The translations under genes and the position numbers were made by a program. A stretch of 64,000 bases of DNA from an uncultured Lachnospiraceae bacterium (GTDB lineage Bacteria; Bacillota; Clostridia; Lachnospirales; Lachnospiraceae). The stretch is taken from positions 1-64,000 of the forward strand of contig CANOKL010000007.1 in assembly GCA_947566645.1 (NCBI GenBank), read 5' to 3'. The notes under the pieces were generated by a model. That model was given only the letters and a program-made list of their open reading frames with translations. It did not search any database and was not told the origin of the DNA. This document shows positions 42,941 through 52,393 of this stretch, piece after piece. Within the stretch, counting starts at the first letter, position 1. Each line of letters opens with the position of its first letter.

Positions 42941-43387
42941 ATGTTATATATTTATTACGGTGACAAAGAGAATGTGATTAATCGGAGTGACATTTATTTT
43001 AACAGCACATATCAGGATGAGTGGTTAGACGATGAACTGGTAAGAGAGATGATACTTTATGTAGACCGGTCGAGGGTAGTCAGTGCCCATCTGATCGAGA
43101 GCCCGGTGCTTGGCCCGATTGGCCCGAAAGATTTGTCGGGTGGTACAAAGACGCTGATTTTAATGTACAAAGATAAAGAGCATATATTTAATGCCACAAA
43201 CTGCGGCGATAATTGTGCAAAGTGGATTTTGGAAATTGCGAAGAGGGGAGATCTGACAATCTGCCTTCAGCATAATCTGGATTTTGGACCGGGATATTTT
43301 GAAGCAGTTGTATTGAACAATGGCCAGATGATTCATAGTATGAAAGAGCTTCTGGATGTCATTTTTGAATTGGAGAATGCAGAATGA
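42941..43387 (+). CDS. DUF4869 domain protein
   Basis: A 148-residue soluble protein that matches my memory of DUF4869 (MLYIYYGD start, AHLIESPVLGPIGPKDLSGG, CLQHNLDFG). Function is unknown. Its stop overlaps the start of the P-loop gene by 4 bp, so the two are translationally coupled and likely act together. AGAGGTAGAGG precedes the ATG. Their base composition is AT-rich, unlike the fatty acid operon that follows. Confidence 0.8.
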   Translation: MLYIYYGDKENVINRSDIYFNSTYQDEWLDDELVREMILYVDRSRVVSAHLIESPVLGPIGPKDLSGGTKTLILMYKDKEHIFNATNCGDNCAKWILEIAKRGDLTICLQHNLDFGPGYFEAVVLNNGQMIHSMKELLDVIFELENAE

Positions 43388-44370
43388 GAGGAAAACATAC
43401 AGTAAGAGTCAGCGATAACCGAGTTCGATATGAATTTACGATCAAAAGGAATATTACCGTTATCCGGGGAGACAGCGCTTCTGGTAAGACAACATTACTG
43501 GAGATGTTGGATAATTATGTGAGACTGGGGTATGAATCGGGTATCAGCATGGAGTGCGATGTTCCGGTGGATACTTACATGGCGGATGACAGAAGGATGG
43601 ATTGGAGGACACGTCTGGAGGCTTCGGAAGGAAGCATTGTTTTTATTGAAGAGATGAATTCTTTCATAAGGACAAGGGAATTTGCAGAATATATTGCACA
43701 TTCGGATAGTTATTATGTTTTAGTCACCAGATGGAGTCTGAAAAATCTGTCGTATTCTGTTGAGGAAATCTATAAGCTTACAGAAAAAGGCAGATATCCA
43801 AAGACAAAGCAGATTTATAATGGACTTGAAAAATATTACTCCTTTCATGCAGAGCGGGAAAGAATGAATATTTATAAAGTGATAACAGAAGACTCAGGTG
43901 CAGGGAATCAGTATTTTGATTTGTATTGCCGGGAAAAAGAACTGCTTTGTGAAAGCACGGACGGTAATTCCAATATGATTAAAGCTATCCGAAAATCTTT
44001 ACAGGGTATGTTGTGCATTGCAGATGGCGCAGCTTTTGGAAGTTATATAGACGAGTGCATACAATATCTGAGATATGCCAGGAAGGATTGTGTTTTATGG
44101 CTTCCGGAATCTTTTGAGTACCTAATTCTGCAGTCTGGAATTGTGAAGATCCCTGATTTGGGGAGTATTCTGGAAGATCCGTCAGATTATATAGACAGTA
44201 AGAAGTACGCTAACTGGGAGCGTTTCTTCACTTTTTTATTAGTTGAATATTCGAAGGAGACCGTATTTGCTTATAATAAGGCAGAGTTGAATGAGTATTA
44301 CAAGAGTGAAAGCAGCAGAAATAAAATAGAAAAAGAAATTCCGGGGCAGGTTCTGGAAGTGCTAAAATAG
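43384..44370 (+). CDS. P-loop ATP-binding protein, partner of DUF4869
   Basis: A 328-residue protein. A short N-terminal beta region leads to a Walker A loop (VIRGDSASGKTTLLEML) at about residues 26-42, and SIVFIEEMNSFI may be the Walker B strand. The rest is helical and unrecognised. It is too small for a standard ABC or AAA enzyme. The overlap with the DUF4869 gene and a place in a mobile-looking island next to a toxin-antitoxin unit make a defence or addiction role possible, but nothing in the sequence proves it. Confidence 0.75.
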   Translation: MRGKHTVRVSDNRVRYEFTIKRNITVIRGDSASGKTTLLEMLDNYVRLGYESGISMECDVPVDTYMADDRRMDWRTRLEASEGSIVFIEEMNSFIRTREFAEYIAHSDSYYVLVTRWSLKNLSYSVEEIYKLTEKGRYPKTKQIYNGLEKYYSFHAERERMNIYKVITEDSGAGNQYFDLYCREKELLCESTDGNSNMIKAIRKSLQGMLCIADGAAFGSYIDECIQYLRYARKDCVLWLPESFEYLILQSGIVKIPDLGSILEDPSDYIDSKKYANWERFFTFLLVEYSKETVFAYNKAELNEYYKSESSRNKIEKEIPGQVLEVLK

Positions 44371-44373
44371 TGT

Positions 44374-44415
44374 AATTGGGGACGGGGCATTTTTAAAAAT
44401 GCCCCGTCCCCAATT
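44374..44415. repeat. GGGGACGGGGC-family palindrome, copy 5
   Basis: A 42-bp perfect palindrome, the cleanest copy in the window. It separates the island from the fatty acid operon and touches the first FabT-type operator. Confidence 0.93.
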
Positions 44416-44477
44416 AATTTGATTATCAAAATACTTGACAAACAAAATATTTTGATATATACTTTGAAAGTCAAAAT
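44416..44477 (+). promoter_or_regulatory. fatty acid operon promoter with three FabT-type operators
   Basis: The promoter is TTGACA (44435-44440), 17 nt, TATACT (44458-44463). Three palindromes surround it: AATTTGATTATCAAAAT (44416-44432), which fits the published FabT site ANTTTGATTATCAAATT at nearly every base; CAAAATATTTTG (44443-44454) inside the spacer; and CTTTGAAAGTCAAAAT (44462-44477) over the start region. A MarR/FabT-type protein bound here would block RNA polymerase. Its gene is at 54268. Confidence 0.85.
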
Positions 44478-44532
44478 AATAAAGGCAATGAAACAAAGCC
44501 TGAAAACAACAGTAACATTTAGGAGATAAAAA

Positions 44533-45546
44533 ATGACTGGAAGTATATGTGGAACAGGTTCTTATATCCCTCATTATACAATGGATAATTATGCCATAGC
44601 GGATCTTGTGGAGACCAGTGATGAATGGATACAGGAACGGACGGGAGTGATCAGGAGACACATAGTCAAGGAGGAGACAACCGTCTCCATGGCAGCAGAG
44701 GCAGGGAGGCGGGCTCTTGAAAATGCCGGTGTGTCTGCAGAGGAGCTGGATCTGATCCTGGTTGCCACCATATCATCAAATGTGATTCTGCCGTGTACGG
44801 CATGTGAGGTCCAGAGGAGCCTGGGAGCAGTAAATGCAACCTGCTTCGACCTGGGAGGCGCCGCATGTACCGGATTTGTGCTTGCGTATAATACAGCAGA
44901 AGCCTATCTTGCAAGCGGGGTATACAAAACGGTACTGATTATCGGAAGCGAAAGCCTGTCATCCATCACCAACTGGAAAGACAGAGGAACCTGCATCCTG
45001 TTCGGAGACGGAGCAGGAGCAGCAGTTTTAAAAGCAGAGGAAGGCCGCAGGTATCTGCCGGTCACCCATTCCGAAGGAGGCAAAGGAGCCGCCCTCACCT
45101 GCAGGAGCAGAAACGACAGCAATGGAATCACCAAAAAAAATCAGGCAGGAGACATAAAAGAGGAAGAATACTTCATACAGATGGACGGTCAGGCCGTATT
45201 CAAATTTGCAGTAAAAAAAGTACCCGAGGTCATCCAGGAAGTATTAGAACTCAACAGACTTGAAAAAGAGGACATCGACCTGTACATCCTGCACCAGGCA
45301 AACAAGCGGATCGTAGAAGCCGTAGCAAAGCGACTGGGCGAACCAATCGAAAAATTCCCCATGAACCTGCAGGAATACGGCAACACCTCATCCGCAAGCA
45401 TCCCCATCCTTCTGGACGAACTAAACCAGAAAGGAACCATAAAGCCCGGCCAGAAGCTCCTCCTCGCCGGCTTCGGAGCCGGCCTCACCTGGGCCGCCTC
45501 CATCCTCAAGCCCTTCCTGCGAAAGCAAGGGGACGGGGGAACGTAG
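44533..45546 (+). CDS. fabH: 3-oxoacyl-ACP synthase III (KAS III)
   Basis: FabH condenses acyl-CoA primers with malonyl-ACP to start type II fatty acid synthesis. The triad is complete: Cys in GGAACTGFVLA, His in LHQANKRIVEA and Asn in EYGNTSSASIP. The N-terminal SDEWIQERTGV motif is also present. The length (337 residues) is normal with a short extra C-terminal tail. It is the first gene after the FabT-controlled promoter. TAGGAGA precedes the ATG. Confidence 0.96.
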   Translation: MTGSICGTGSYIPHYTMDNYAIADLVETSDEWIQERTGVIRRHIVKEETTVSMAAEAGRRALENAGVSAEELDLILVATISSNVILPCTACEVQRSLGAVNATCFDLGGAACTGFVLAYNTAEAYLASGVYKTVLIIGSESLSSITNWKDRGTCILFGDGAGAAVLKAEEGRRYLPVTHSEGGKGAALTCRSRNDSNGITKKNQAGDIKEEEYFIQMDGQAVFKFAVKKVPEVIQEVLELNRLEKEDIDLYILHQANKRIVEAVAKRLGEPIEKFPMNLQEYGNTSSASIPILLDELNQKGTIKPGQKLLLAGFGAGLTWAASILKPFLRKQGDGGT

Positions 45547-45571
45547 CCAAAGGCGAGGCTGCCCCGTCCCC
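45529..45571. repeat. GGGGACGGGGC-family palindrome, copy 6 (variant loop)
   Basis: GGGGACGGGG / CCCCGTCCCC-type arms around AACGTAGCC...GGCGAGGCT. It overlaps the last codons of fabH, so fabH's C-terminal tail is partly made of repeat sequence. Confidence 0.8.
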
Positions 45572-45592
45572 AACTGCGAAGCAGTCAAAATA

Positions 45593-45627
45593 GGGGAACG
45601 TAGCCCCAGCGAGGCTGCCCCGTCCCC
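45593..45627. repeat. GGGGACGGGGC-family palindrome, copy 7 (shortened)
   Basis: A reduced copy with GGGGAACGTAGCC and GGCTGCCCCGTCCCC. Copies 6 and 7 lie in tandem between fabH and acpP and could lower downstream transcription. Confidence 0.7.
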
Positions 45628-45704
45628 AAAACGAGCGAAGCGAGTTTCGAAGCGAGTTTCAAAATCAAATTTCAAAAGAAAACAAAAAAAGGAGAATTAT
45701 AACA

Positions 45705-45929
45705 ATGTTAGAAAAATTAAAAACCCTGATCTCAGAAAATCTTGAAATCAACACCGATAATGTAACCGAGTCTTCATCCTTCAAGGAAGACTTAGGCATT
45801 GATTCCTTAGACTTGTTCGAGCTTGTCATGGCCATGGAGGAGGAATTCGACATTGAGATCCCCAGCGACGACCTGGAAAACATGTCCACAGTAGGAGACG
45901 TTATCGAATACATCGAATCCCACAAATAA
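45705..45929 (+). CDS. acpP: acyl carrier protein
   Basis: A 74-residue acidic four-helix protein. The phosphopantetheine Ser is in GIDSLDLFELVM. It carries the growing acyl chain between Fab enzymes. AAAGGAG precedes the ATG. Confidence 0.97.
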   Translation: MLEKLKTLISENLEINTDNVTESSSFKEDLGIDSLDLFELVMAMEEEFDIEIPSDDLENMSTVGDVIEYIESHK

Positions 45930-46001
45930 AAAGCAGCAGCTTCTAATACTGAATAGGAGCAGCAGCAAAAAGCAATCAAAAAAGAAACAGAGGTTTTATA
46001 T

Positions 46002-46940
46002 ATGAAGACAAAAGTAAGCAGTCTGTTAGGAATTACATATCCCATCATCCAGGGCGGCATGGCATGGGTAGCAGAATACCACCTTGCGGCAGCGGTATCA
46101 GAAGCCGGAGGCTTAGGACTGATCGGGGCGGCAAGCGCCCCCGCAGAATGGGTAAGAGACCAGATCCGGGAAGCGAAGAAGCTGACCAGCAAGCCGTTCG
46201 GGGTGAACATCATGCTCATGAGCCCTTATGCAGATGAGGTGGCAAAGATAATTGTAGAGGAGAATGTAAAGGTTGTCACAACAGGAGCCGGAAGCCCGGA
46301 GAAATACATGAAGATGTGGAAGGAAGCAGGCATTAAGGTAATCCCGGTTGTGGCCTCTGTGGCACTTGCAAAGCGCATGGAGCGAAGCGGAGCCGACGCC
46401 CTTGTGGCAGAGGGCTGCGAGGCAGGCGGGCACATCGGAGAGAGCACGACCATGGCACTGGTGCCCCAGGTAGTGGATGCGGTTCAGATCCCGGTTATCG
46501 CGGCAGGCGGAATCGCAGACGGAAGGGGAATCGCGGCAGCATTTATGCTCGGGGCCCAGGGCGTACAGATGGGAACCCACTTCGTTGTGACGGATGAATG
46601 CCAGGTGCATGAAAACTATAAAGAAAGAATCATCAAGGCAAAGGACATTGACTCCCGTGTAACCGGAAGGACTACCGGACACCCTGTCCGCGCTCTTAGA
46701 AATGATATGACAAAGCAGTATATTGAGCTGGAAAACAAGGGAGCAGGCTTCGAGGAGCTGGAACAGCTTACACTGGGAGGCTTAAGAAGAGCCGTCGTGG
46801 AAGGCGACATGAAGACCGGAAGTGTGATGGCAGGCCAGATTGCAGGCATGGTAAAGGAAAGAATGTCCTGCAAGGCGCTGATCGAAAAGCTGGTAAGCGA
46901 GACAGACGCGCTTATGAAAGGAATGAAAGGCTATGAGTAA
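46002..46940 (+). CDS. fabK: enoyl-ACP reductase, FabK type (FMN)
   Basis: A 312-residue FMN-dependent TIM-barrel enzyme of the nitronate monooxygenase superfamily. It reduces enoyl-ACP in the last step of each elongation cycle. Motifs are IIQGGMAWVAEYHLAAAVSE, EAGGHIGESTTM and IPVIAAGGIADGRG for flavin binding. It replaces FabI, for which no gene is seen here. Its stop overlaps fabD by 8 bp. Confidence 0.95.
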   Translation: MKTKVSSLLGITYPIIQGGMAWVAEYHLAAAVSEAGGLGLIGAASAPAEWVRDQIREAKKLTSKPFGVNIMLMSPYADEVAKIIVEENVKVVTTGAGSPEKYMKMWKEAGIKVIPVVASVALAKRMERSGADALVAEGCEAGGHIGESTTMALVPQVVDAVQIPVIAAGGIADGRGIAAAFMLGAQGVQMGTHFVVTDECQVHENYKERIIKAKDIDSRVTGRTTGHPVRALRNDMTKQYIELENKGAGFEELEQLTLGGLRRAVVEGDMKTGSVMAGQIAGMVKERMSCKALIEKLVSETDALMKGMKGYE

Positions 46941-47853
46941 GCTTGCATTTATTTATCCCGGCCAGGGAGCCCAGAAAAGCGGAATGGGCGCAGACTTTTA
47001 TGAAAACAGCGAGACAGCAAGAGAACTATATGACGAGGCAGGCAAGGCGCTGGATCTTGACATGAAGGCACTCTGCTTCCAGGAAAATGAACTCCTTGAT
47101 CTGACAGAGTACACCCAGGCCGCCCTCGTGACCACCTGCCTTGCCATGACAAGGGTGATCCGGGAGAAAGGAATCAGACCGGATATTACTGCAGGCTTAA
47201 GTCTGGGTGAATATGCAGCCATCGCGGCGGCAGGAGGCATGGAGGAACTGGACGCCATCCGTCTTGTCCGTACGAGAGGCATTCTCATGCAGAACACCGT
47301 CCCGGCAGGGGAGGGCGCCATGTGCGCTGTAATCGGCATGAAGACCGGGCAGATTGAGGAAGTTCTGAATGGCAGGGAGGATGTATCCATCGCCAATTAC
47401 AACTGTCCGGGACAGATCGTAATTACAGGAAGGACCTCCGCCGTAGAGGAGGCGCAGGAAGCATTAAAGGAAGCAGGAGCAAGGCGTACGGTCATGTTAA
47501 ATGTCAGCGGGCCGTTCCACTCTCCACTTCTCATTCCGGCTGGCGAAGAGCTTTGGAAGGAACTGGAGAAAACGGCATTTTCAAAGCTTCAGATTCCATA
47601 TGTGACCAATGTCCTTGCAGAGACAGTAGATGATATTTCACAGACAAAGGAGCTTCTTAAGAAGCAGGTAAGTTCTCCTGTAAAATGGATGCAGAGCATG
47701 GAGCATATGATTGCAGAGGGTACAGACACTTTCGTAGAGATCGGCCCAGGAAAGACGCTTGCAGGATTCATGAAGAAAATCAACCGTGAAGTAAAGGTAT
47801 ATAACATTTCCACATGGGAAGATGTGGAGAAGGTGGCAGGTGAATTATGTTAG
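46933..47853 (+). CDS. fabD: malonyl-CoA:ACP transacylase
   Basis: A 306-residue enzyme that loads malonyl groups on ACP. The active-site Ser is in TAGLSLGEYAA, the partner His in SGPFHSPLL and the substrate Arg in VRTRGILMQ. The start YPGQGAQKSGMG is typical. It overlaps fabK and fabG by a few bases, showing tight translational coupling. Confidence 0.96.
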   Translation: MSKLAFIYPGQGAQKSGMGADFYENSETARELYDEAGKALDLDMKALCFQENELLDLTEYTQAALVTTCLAMTRVIREKGIRPDITAGLSLGEYAAIAAAGGMEELDAIRLVRTRGILMQNTVPAGEGAMCAVIGMKTGQIEEVLNGREDVSIANYNCPGQIVITGRTSAVEEAQEALKEAGARRTVMLNVSGPFHSPLLIPAGEELWKELEKTAFSKLQIPYVTNVLAETVDDISQTKELLKKQVSSPVKWMQSMEHMIAEGTDTFVEIGPGKTLAGFMKKINREVKVYNISTWEDVEKVAGELC

Positions 47854-48587
47854 AAGGAAAAGTAGCACTGGTGACAGGGGCATCCCGCGGAATCGGAAGC
47901 GAGATTGCAAAGAAACTGGCATCCCAGGGTGCGGCAGTGATTCTTAATTTCAACGGCTCAAAGGAAAAGGCAGAAGAGGTTAAGAAGGAAATCGAAGCCT
48001 CTGGCGGGACAGCAGCACTCTGCCAGCTTGATGTATCCGACTATGCAGCATGTGAGGAATGCATGAAGGACATCATCACAGAATACGGGCATCTGGATAT
48101 TCTGGTAAATAATGCGGGAATCACAAGGGACGGTCTTCTTATGAAGATGTCCGAAGAGGATTTTGACCGGGTGATTCAGATTAACCTGAAAGGGGCGTTC
48201 CATACTATCCGGTTTGCATCCCGGCAGATGCTGAAGCAGAAAAGCGGACGTATCATTAACATTTCCTCCGTGGTGGGCGTTGCAGGAAATGCCGGACAGG
48301 CAAACTATGCAGCGGCAAAGGCGGGAATCATTGGCCTTACGAAGACAGCAGCAAAGGAGCTTGCTTCCAGGGGAATTACGGTAAATGCTATTGCACCGGG
48401 ATTTATTGATACAGATATGACAGCAGGACTTTCCGATAAGGTAAAGGAGGCGGCAGCAGCGCAGATCCCCCTTGGTACATTTGGAAAGCCCGCAGATGTT
48501 GCAGCCGCAGTTTCATTTCTTGCATCAGAGGATGCGGGCTATATTACCGGCCAGGTTCTCCATGTGGACGGCGGCATGGTTATGTAG
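47847..48587 (+). CDS. fabG: 3-oxoacyl-ACP reductase
   Basis: A 246-residue NADPH-dependent short-chain dehydrogenase. TGASRGIGSEIA binds the cofactor, with Asn in NNAGITRDGLL, Ser in INISSVVG and YAAAK forming the catalytic set. It ends TGQVLHVDGGMVM. It overlaps fabD by 7 bp. Confidence 0.96.
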   Translation: MLEGKVALVTGASRGIGSEIAKKLASQGAAVILNFNGSKEKAEEVKKEIEASGGTAALCQLDVSDYAACEECMKDIITEYGHLDILVNNAGITRDGLLMKMSEEDFDRVIQINLKGAFHTIRFASRQMLKQKSGRIINISSVVGVAGNAGQANYAAAKAGIIGLTKTAAKELASRGITVNAIAPGFIDTDMTAGLSDKVKEAAAAQIPLGTFGKPADVAAAVSFLASEDAGYITGQVLHVDGGMVM

Positions 48588-48646
48588 GGGCAGGGGTAAC
48601 TGCCAGGCAGGTCTGTGCAGTAAATTCACGGATCCGCTGAGTGGTT

Positions 48647-48683
48647 AGGAACTGTATGTAAAAGTTATTTACACACAGTTCCT
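48647..48683. repeat. GGAACTG hairpin, copy 2, between fabG and fabF
   Basis: AGGAACTGTATGTAAA pairs with TTTACACACAGTTCCT (15 of 16 bp), followed by GAGTAAGGAAC. It resembles the hairpin at 32716-32748. It might act as an mRNA processing or attenuation site inside the operon. Confidence 0.55.
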
Positions 48684-48714
48684 TATGAGTAAGGAACAGT
48701 TACGAGGAGGATAT

Positions 48715-49953
48715 ATGAAGAGAAGAGTTGTAGTAACAGGTCTGGGAGCAGTAACTCCTATTGGAAATACAGTGCCGGAGTTCTGGGACAGTGTGCGTGC
48801 CGGAAAAGTTGGAATCGGCGAGATTACTAAGTTTGACACTTCGGATTATAAGGTTAAGATTGCGGCAGAGGTGAAGAATTTTACAGCGCGCGAGCGGATG
48901 GATGCCAAGGCCGCAAGACGTATGGAGCCTTTTGCCCAGTATGCGGTTGCGGCGGCAATTGAGGCATATGAGGATGCAGGACTTGATATTGAGAAAGAGG
49001 ATCCGTACCGTGCAGGTGTAATCGTAGGATCTGGCGTCGGAAGCCTTGCAGAGGTAGAGCGGGAGTATGACCGCATTCAGACAAAGGGACCGGCAAAGGT
49101 GAATCCTCTCATGGTTCCGCTCATGATCTCCAACATGGCGGCAGGGAATATTTCCATTCAGCTGGGACTAAAGGGAAAATGTACCAATGTAGTGACTGCC
49201 TGTGCGTCAGGAACCCACTGTATCGGTGACGCGTTCCGCGCAATTCAGTATGGTGATGCAGATATGATGATTGCAGGAGGAACCGAGAGCTGTATCTGTC
49301 CGTCAGGCGTGGCGGGATTTACCGCGCTTACCGCACTGTCCTCCGCACAGGATCCGCTTCGTGCGTCCATTCCATTTGATAAAGACAGAGACGGCTTTGT
49401 GCTCGGAGAGGGTGCAGGGATCGTTGTACTGGAGGAACTGGAGCATGCGAAAAAGAGAGGAGCCAGGATCTATGCAGAATTAGCAGGCTATGGAGCTACA
49501 GCAGACGCTTACCATATTACATCCCCGGCAGAGGACGGAAGCGGCGCGGCAAAGGCCATGGAGCTTGCCATGGAAGAAGGAGGCATAGAGCCCTCAGATG
49601 TGGATTATATTAATGCGCACGGTACAGGAACACACCACAATGACTTGTTTGAGACAAAAGCAATCAAGGCAGCTCTGAAAGAGGAGGCCGGAAAGGTTGT
49701 GATTAATTCAACCAAATCCATGATCGGCCATCTTCTGGGCGCGGCAGGCGGCGTGGAATTTGTCACCTGTGTGAAAAGCATGCAGGATAGCTTTATCCAT
49801 CAGACAGTGGGTACAAAGGAGCCTGATGCAGAGTGTGATCTGAATTACGCCATCGGTGCGCCTGTCAAAAAGGAGCTTCAATATGTGATGACGAACTCCC
49901 TCGGATTTGGCGGTCACAATGCAACATTGTTAATAAAAAAGTATGAGGGATAA
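48715..49953 (+). CDS. fabF: 3-oxoacyl-ACP synthase II (KAS II)
   Basis: A 412-residue elongating condensing enzyme. Cys in TACASGTHCIGDA, His in NAHGTGTHHND and His in KSMIGHLLGAAG form the triad. The start MKRRVVVTGLGAVTPIGN is canonical; the ATG at 48715 follows GAGGAGG, and the longer frame to 48685 lies in hairpin sequence. Length is normal. Confidence 0.96.
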   Translation: MKRRVVVTGLGAVTPIGNTVPEFWDSVRAGKVGIGEITKFDTSDYKVKIAAEVKNFTARERMDAKAARRMEPFAQYAVAAAIEAYEDAGLDIEKEDPYRAGVIVGSGVGSLAEVEREYDRIQTKGPAKVNPLMVPLMISNMAAGNISIQLGLKGKCTNVVTACASGTHCIGDAFRAIQYGDADMMIAGGTESCICPSGVAGFTALTALSSAQDPLRASIPFDKDRDGFVLGEGAGIVVLEELEHAKKRGARIYAELAGYGATADAYHITSPAEDGSGAAKAMELAMEEGGIEPSDVDYINAHGTGTHHNDLFETKAIKAALKEEAGKVVINSTKSMIGHLLGAAGGVEFVTCVKSMQDSFIHQTVGTKEPDAECDLNYAIGAPVKKELQYVMTNSLGFGGHNATLLIKKYEG

Positions 49954-50001
49954 TCAATAGAATACGATTTGATCCCGGAACCTGGAAAGGAACTTTTGAA
50001 T

Positions 50002-50541
50002 ATGGAATTTGATAATTTGATAAAGTTAATTCGTACGGTCTCAGAGTCCGGTCTTGATGAATTCAAATATGAAGCAGCCGGGGTGAAGCTTCGTCTGACA
50101 AAAGGGAAATACTGCAGCCAGAACCAGGGCGTTGGAAGAGAATTTCTTCAGACAGGCGAAGTGGTGCAGAGCATGGCGGAGACAGAACAGATATCCCCGG
50201 CCCGGACTGTGCAGGAGCAGCCGGCAGGGACCGCGCCTTCAGAGAAGGCAGTGACAGTAGTGGATACAGCCGCTGCCGCAGAGCAGGGGAAGGAGACAGA
50301 GCCTTTTGGAAATCTTGTAGTATCCCCGCTTGTGGGAACCTTTTATACGGCCCCGTCTGAGGATGCGGAGCCCTTCGTATCAGTGGGCGATACCGTGAAA
50401 AAGGGACAGACACTGGCGATTATTGAGGCCATGAAGCTGATGAATGAGATTGAAAGCGAGTATGACGGTACGATAACAGAGATATTGGTAAATAACGCAG
50501 AGCCGGTAGAATACGGGCAGCCGCTATTTAGAATCAGCTAG
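50002..50541 (+). CDS. accB: biotin carboxyl carrier protein of acetyl-CoA carboxylase
   Basis: A 179-residue protein. The short N-terminal domain ([18 protein letters not shown]) is followed by a flexible Ala/Pro/Glu-rich linker and a biotinyl domain with Lys in [11 protein letters not shown]. It shuttles CO2 between AccC and AccDA. AAAGGAAC before the ATG at 50002 supports this start over 49969. Confidence 0.95.
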   Translation: MEFDNLIKLIRTVSESGLDEFKYEAAGVKLRLTKGKYCSQNQGVGREFLQTGEVVQSMAETEQISPARTVQEQPAGTAPSEKAVTVVDTAAAAEQGKETEPFGNLVVSPLVGTFYTAPSEDAEPFVSVGDTVKKGQTLAIIEAMKLMNEIESEYDGTITEILVNNAEPVEYGQPLFRIS

Positions 50542-50553
50542 GAGGAAGGAACC

Positions 50554-50982
50554 ATGAAGCATTTAACAATCAGTCAGATTAAGGAAATCATACCGCACCG
50601 TCATCCGTTTCTTCTGATTGACTATATTGAAGACTATGAGCCCGGGGAATATGCGGTGGGTTATAAATGTGTGACCTACAGGGAGGAATTTTTTGCCGGG
50701 CATTTTCCAGAGGAACCGGTTATGCCCGGAGTGCTTACGGTAGAAGCCCTGGCTCAGACAGGGGCGGTCGCCATACTAAGCAAGGAAGAGAATAAGGGAA
50801 GAATTGCCTTCTTTGGCGGGATTAATAAATGTAAATTTAAGGGAAAAATTGTTCCAGGGGATAAGGTCCGCCTGGAGACAAGGATTATAAAACAGAAAGG
50901 GCCTGTCGGAATCGGAGAGGCTGTTGCCAGTGTAGACGGTAAGGTTGTGGTAAGCGCAGAGCTGACGTTTTTTGTGCAATAA
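50554..50982 (+). CDS. fabZ: 3-hydroxyacyl-ACP dehydratase
   Basis: A 142-residue hotdog-fold enzyme. The catalytic His is in [11 protein letters not shown] and Glu in [15 protein letters not shown]. It dehydrates 3-hydroxyacyl-ACP. No fabA or fabM is seen, so the source of unsaturated acyl chains is not explained by this window. Confidence 0.96.
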   Translation: MKHLTISQIKEIIPHRHPFLLIDYIEDYEPGEYAVGYKCVTYREEFFAGHFPEEPVMPGVLTVEALAQTGAVAILSKEENKGRIAFFGGINKCKFKGKIVPGDKVRLETRIIKQKGPVGIGEAVASVDGKVVVSAELTFFVQ

Positions 50983-50998
50983 GGACAGGTGATAAAAA

Positions 50999-52345
50999 GT
51001 GATTAAAAAGATATTGATTGCCAACCGGGGCGAGATTGCGGTGCGGATTATCCGCGCCTGCCGGGAGATGGGAATTGAGACTGTTGCAGTGTATTCCGAG
51101 GCAGACAAGGAGGCGCTGCACACAAAGCTTGCAGACGAGGCGGTCTGTATCGGCCCGGCGCCGTCCGCAGACAGCTATCTGAGTATGGAAAGTATTATCA
51201 GCGCCACGATTGTAAGCGGTGCAGATGCGATTCACCCGGGATTCGGGTTTTTGTCAGAAAACAGTAAATTTGCCGCGCTCTGTGAGCAGTGCAGTATTAC
51301 CTTTATCGGGCCTTCTGCAAAGGTAATAGAGAGCCTTGGCAACAAGCAGGAAGCAAGAAACACCATGACAGCGGCAGGGGTTCCCGTTATTCCAGGAAGC
51401 AAGGAGCCAGTCTATACACCGCAGGACGGTGAGGAGACGGCGGCCTCTGTAGGCTATCCGGTCATTATTAAGGCTGCTCTTGGCGGAGGCGGCAAAGGAA
51501 TGCGTGTGGCGCATACACCAGAGGAGTTTGTTACAGCTTTTCAGACGGCGCAGAAGGAAGCGCAGATGGCATTCGGCGACCAGACGATGTACATTGAGCA
51601 TTTTGTGCAGCATCCGCGCCATATTGAGTTTCAGATTCTTGCAGATCAGTTTGGAAATGTAATACATCTTGGAGAGCGGGACTGCTCAATACAGAGAAAC
51701 CATCAGAAGATGATCGAAGAATCTCCTTCTGCTGCTCTTTCAGAGGAGCTCAGGAAGAAGATGGGAGAGGCAGCGGTCCGGGCAGCAAAAGCGGCACATT
51801 ATACGAATGCAGGTACAATTGAATTTCTGCTTGAAAAGAGTGGGAACTTTTATTTTATGGAGATGAATACCCGGATTCAGGTGGAGCATCCTGTTACAGA
51901 GTGGGTGACAGGAATCGACCTGATCAAGGCCCAGATCCGGATTGCGTCGGGAGAAAAGCTTTCTTATGAACAGAAGGATGTGAAACTGACAGGCCACTCC
52001 ATTGAGTGCCGGATCAATGCAGAAAATCCAGAGAAAGGATTTCTTCCGTCCCCGGGTACGGTAAGGGATATGCACCTCCCGGGAGGCAAGGGAATCCGTA
52101 TTGATTCTGCCATCTATAGCGGCTATACGATTCCGCCCTATTATGATTCAATGGTTGCAAAGCTTAGCGTATGGGCAAAAAACCGGAAGGAAGCAATCCG
52201 CAAGATGAGGAGTGCCCTTGGGGAAGTGATTATCGAAGGAATTGACACGAATGTGGATTACCAGTATGCTATTTTGAACAATCCAGATTATGTGGCAGGA
52301 AATGTTGATATAGAATTTATCGAAGGGTTTGAATATAAAAAGTAG
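50999..52345 (+). CDS. accC: biotin carboxylase subunit of acetyl-CoA carboxylase
   Basis: A 448-residue ATP-grasp enzyme that carboxylates biotin on AccB. The N-terminal domain starts IKKILIANRGEIAVRIIRAC, the ATP loop is KAALGGGGKGMRV, and the metal and substrate motifs include MEMNTRIQVEHPVTE. It starts with GTG after AAGGACAGGTGA. Length is normal. Confidence 0.97.
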   Translation: MIKKILIANRGEIAVRIIRACREMGIETVAVYSEADKEALHTKLADEAVCIGPAPSADSYLSMESIISATIVSGADAIHPGFGFLSENSKFAALCEQCSITFIGPSAKVIESLGNKQEARNTMTAAGVPVIPGSKEPVYTPQDGEETAASVGYPVIIKAALGGGGKGMRVAHTPEEFVTAFQTAQKEAQMAFGDQTMYIEHFVQHPRHIEFQILADQFGNVIHLGERDCSIQRNHQKMIEESPSAALSEELRKKMGEAAVRAAKAAHYTNAGTIEFLLEKSGNFYFMEMNTRIQVEHPVTEWVTGIDLIKAQIRIASGEKLSYEQKDVKLTGHSIECRINAENPEKGFLPSPGTVRDMHLPGGKGIRIDSAIYSGYTIPPYYDSMVAKLSVWAKNRKEAIRKMRSALGEVIIEGIDTNVDYQYAILNNPDYVAGNVDIEFIEGFEYKK

Positions 52346-52393
52346 TGATTCGCTGGTGGATTTTTTTATGTTTGAGTGCAGAGGTGCAATGTT

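Noticed and set aside
42561..42977. 138-residue plus-strand frame
   Set aside because: It reads across the antitoxin RNA and antisense to the toxin peptide. No ribosome site, mixed composition.
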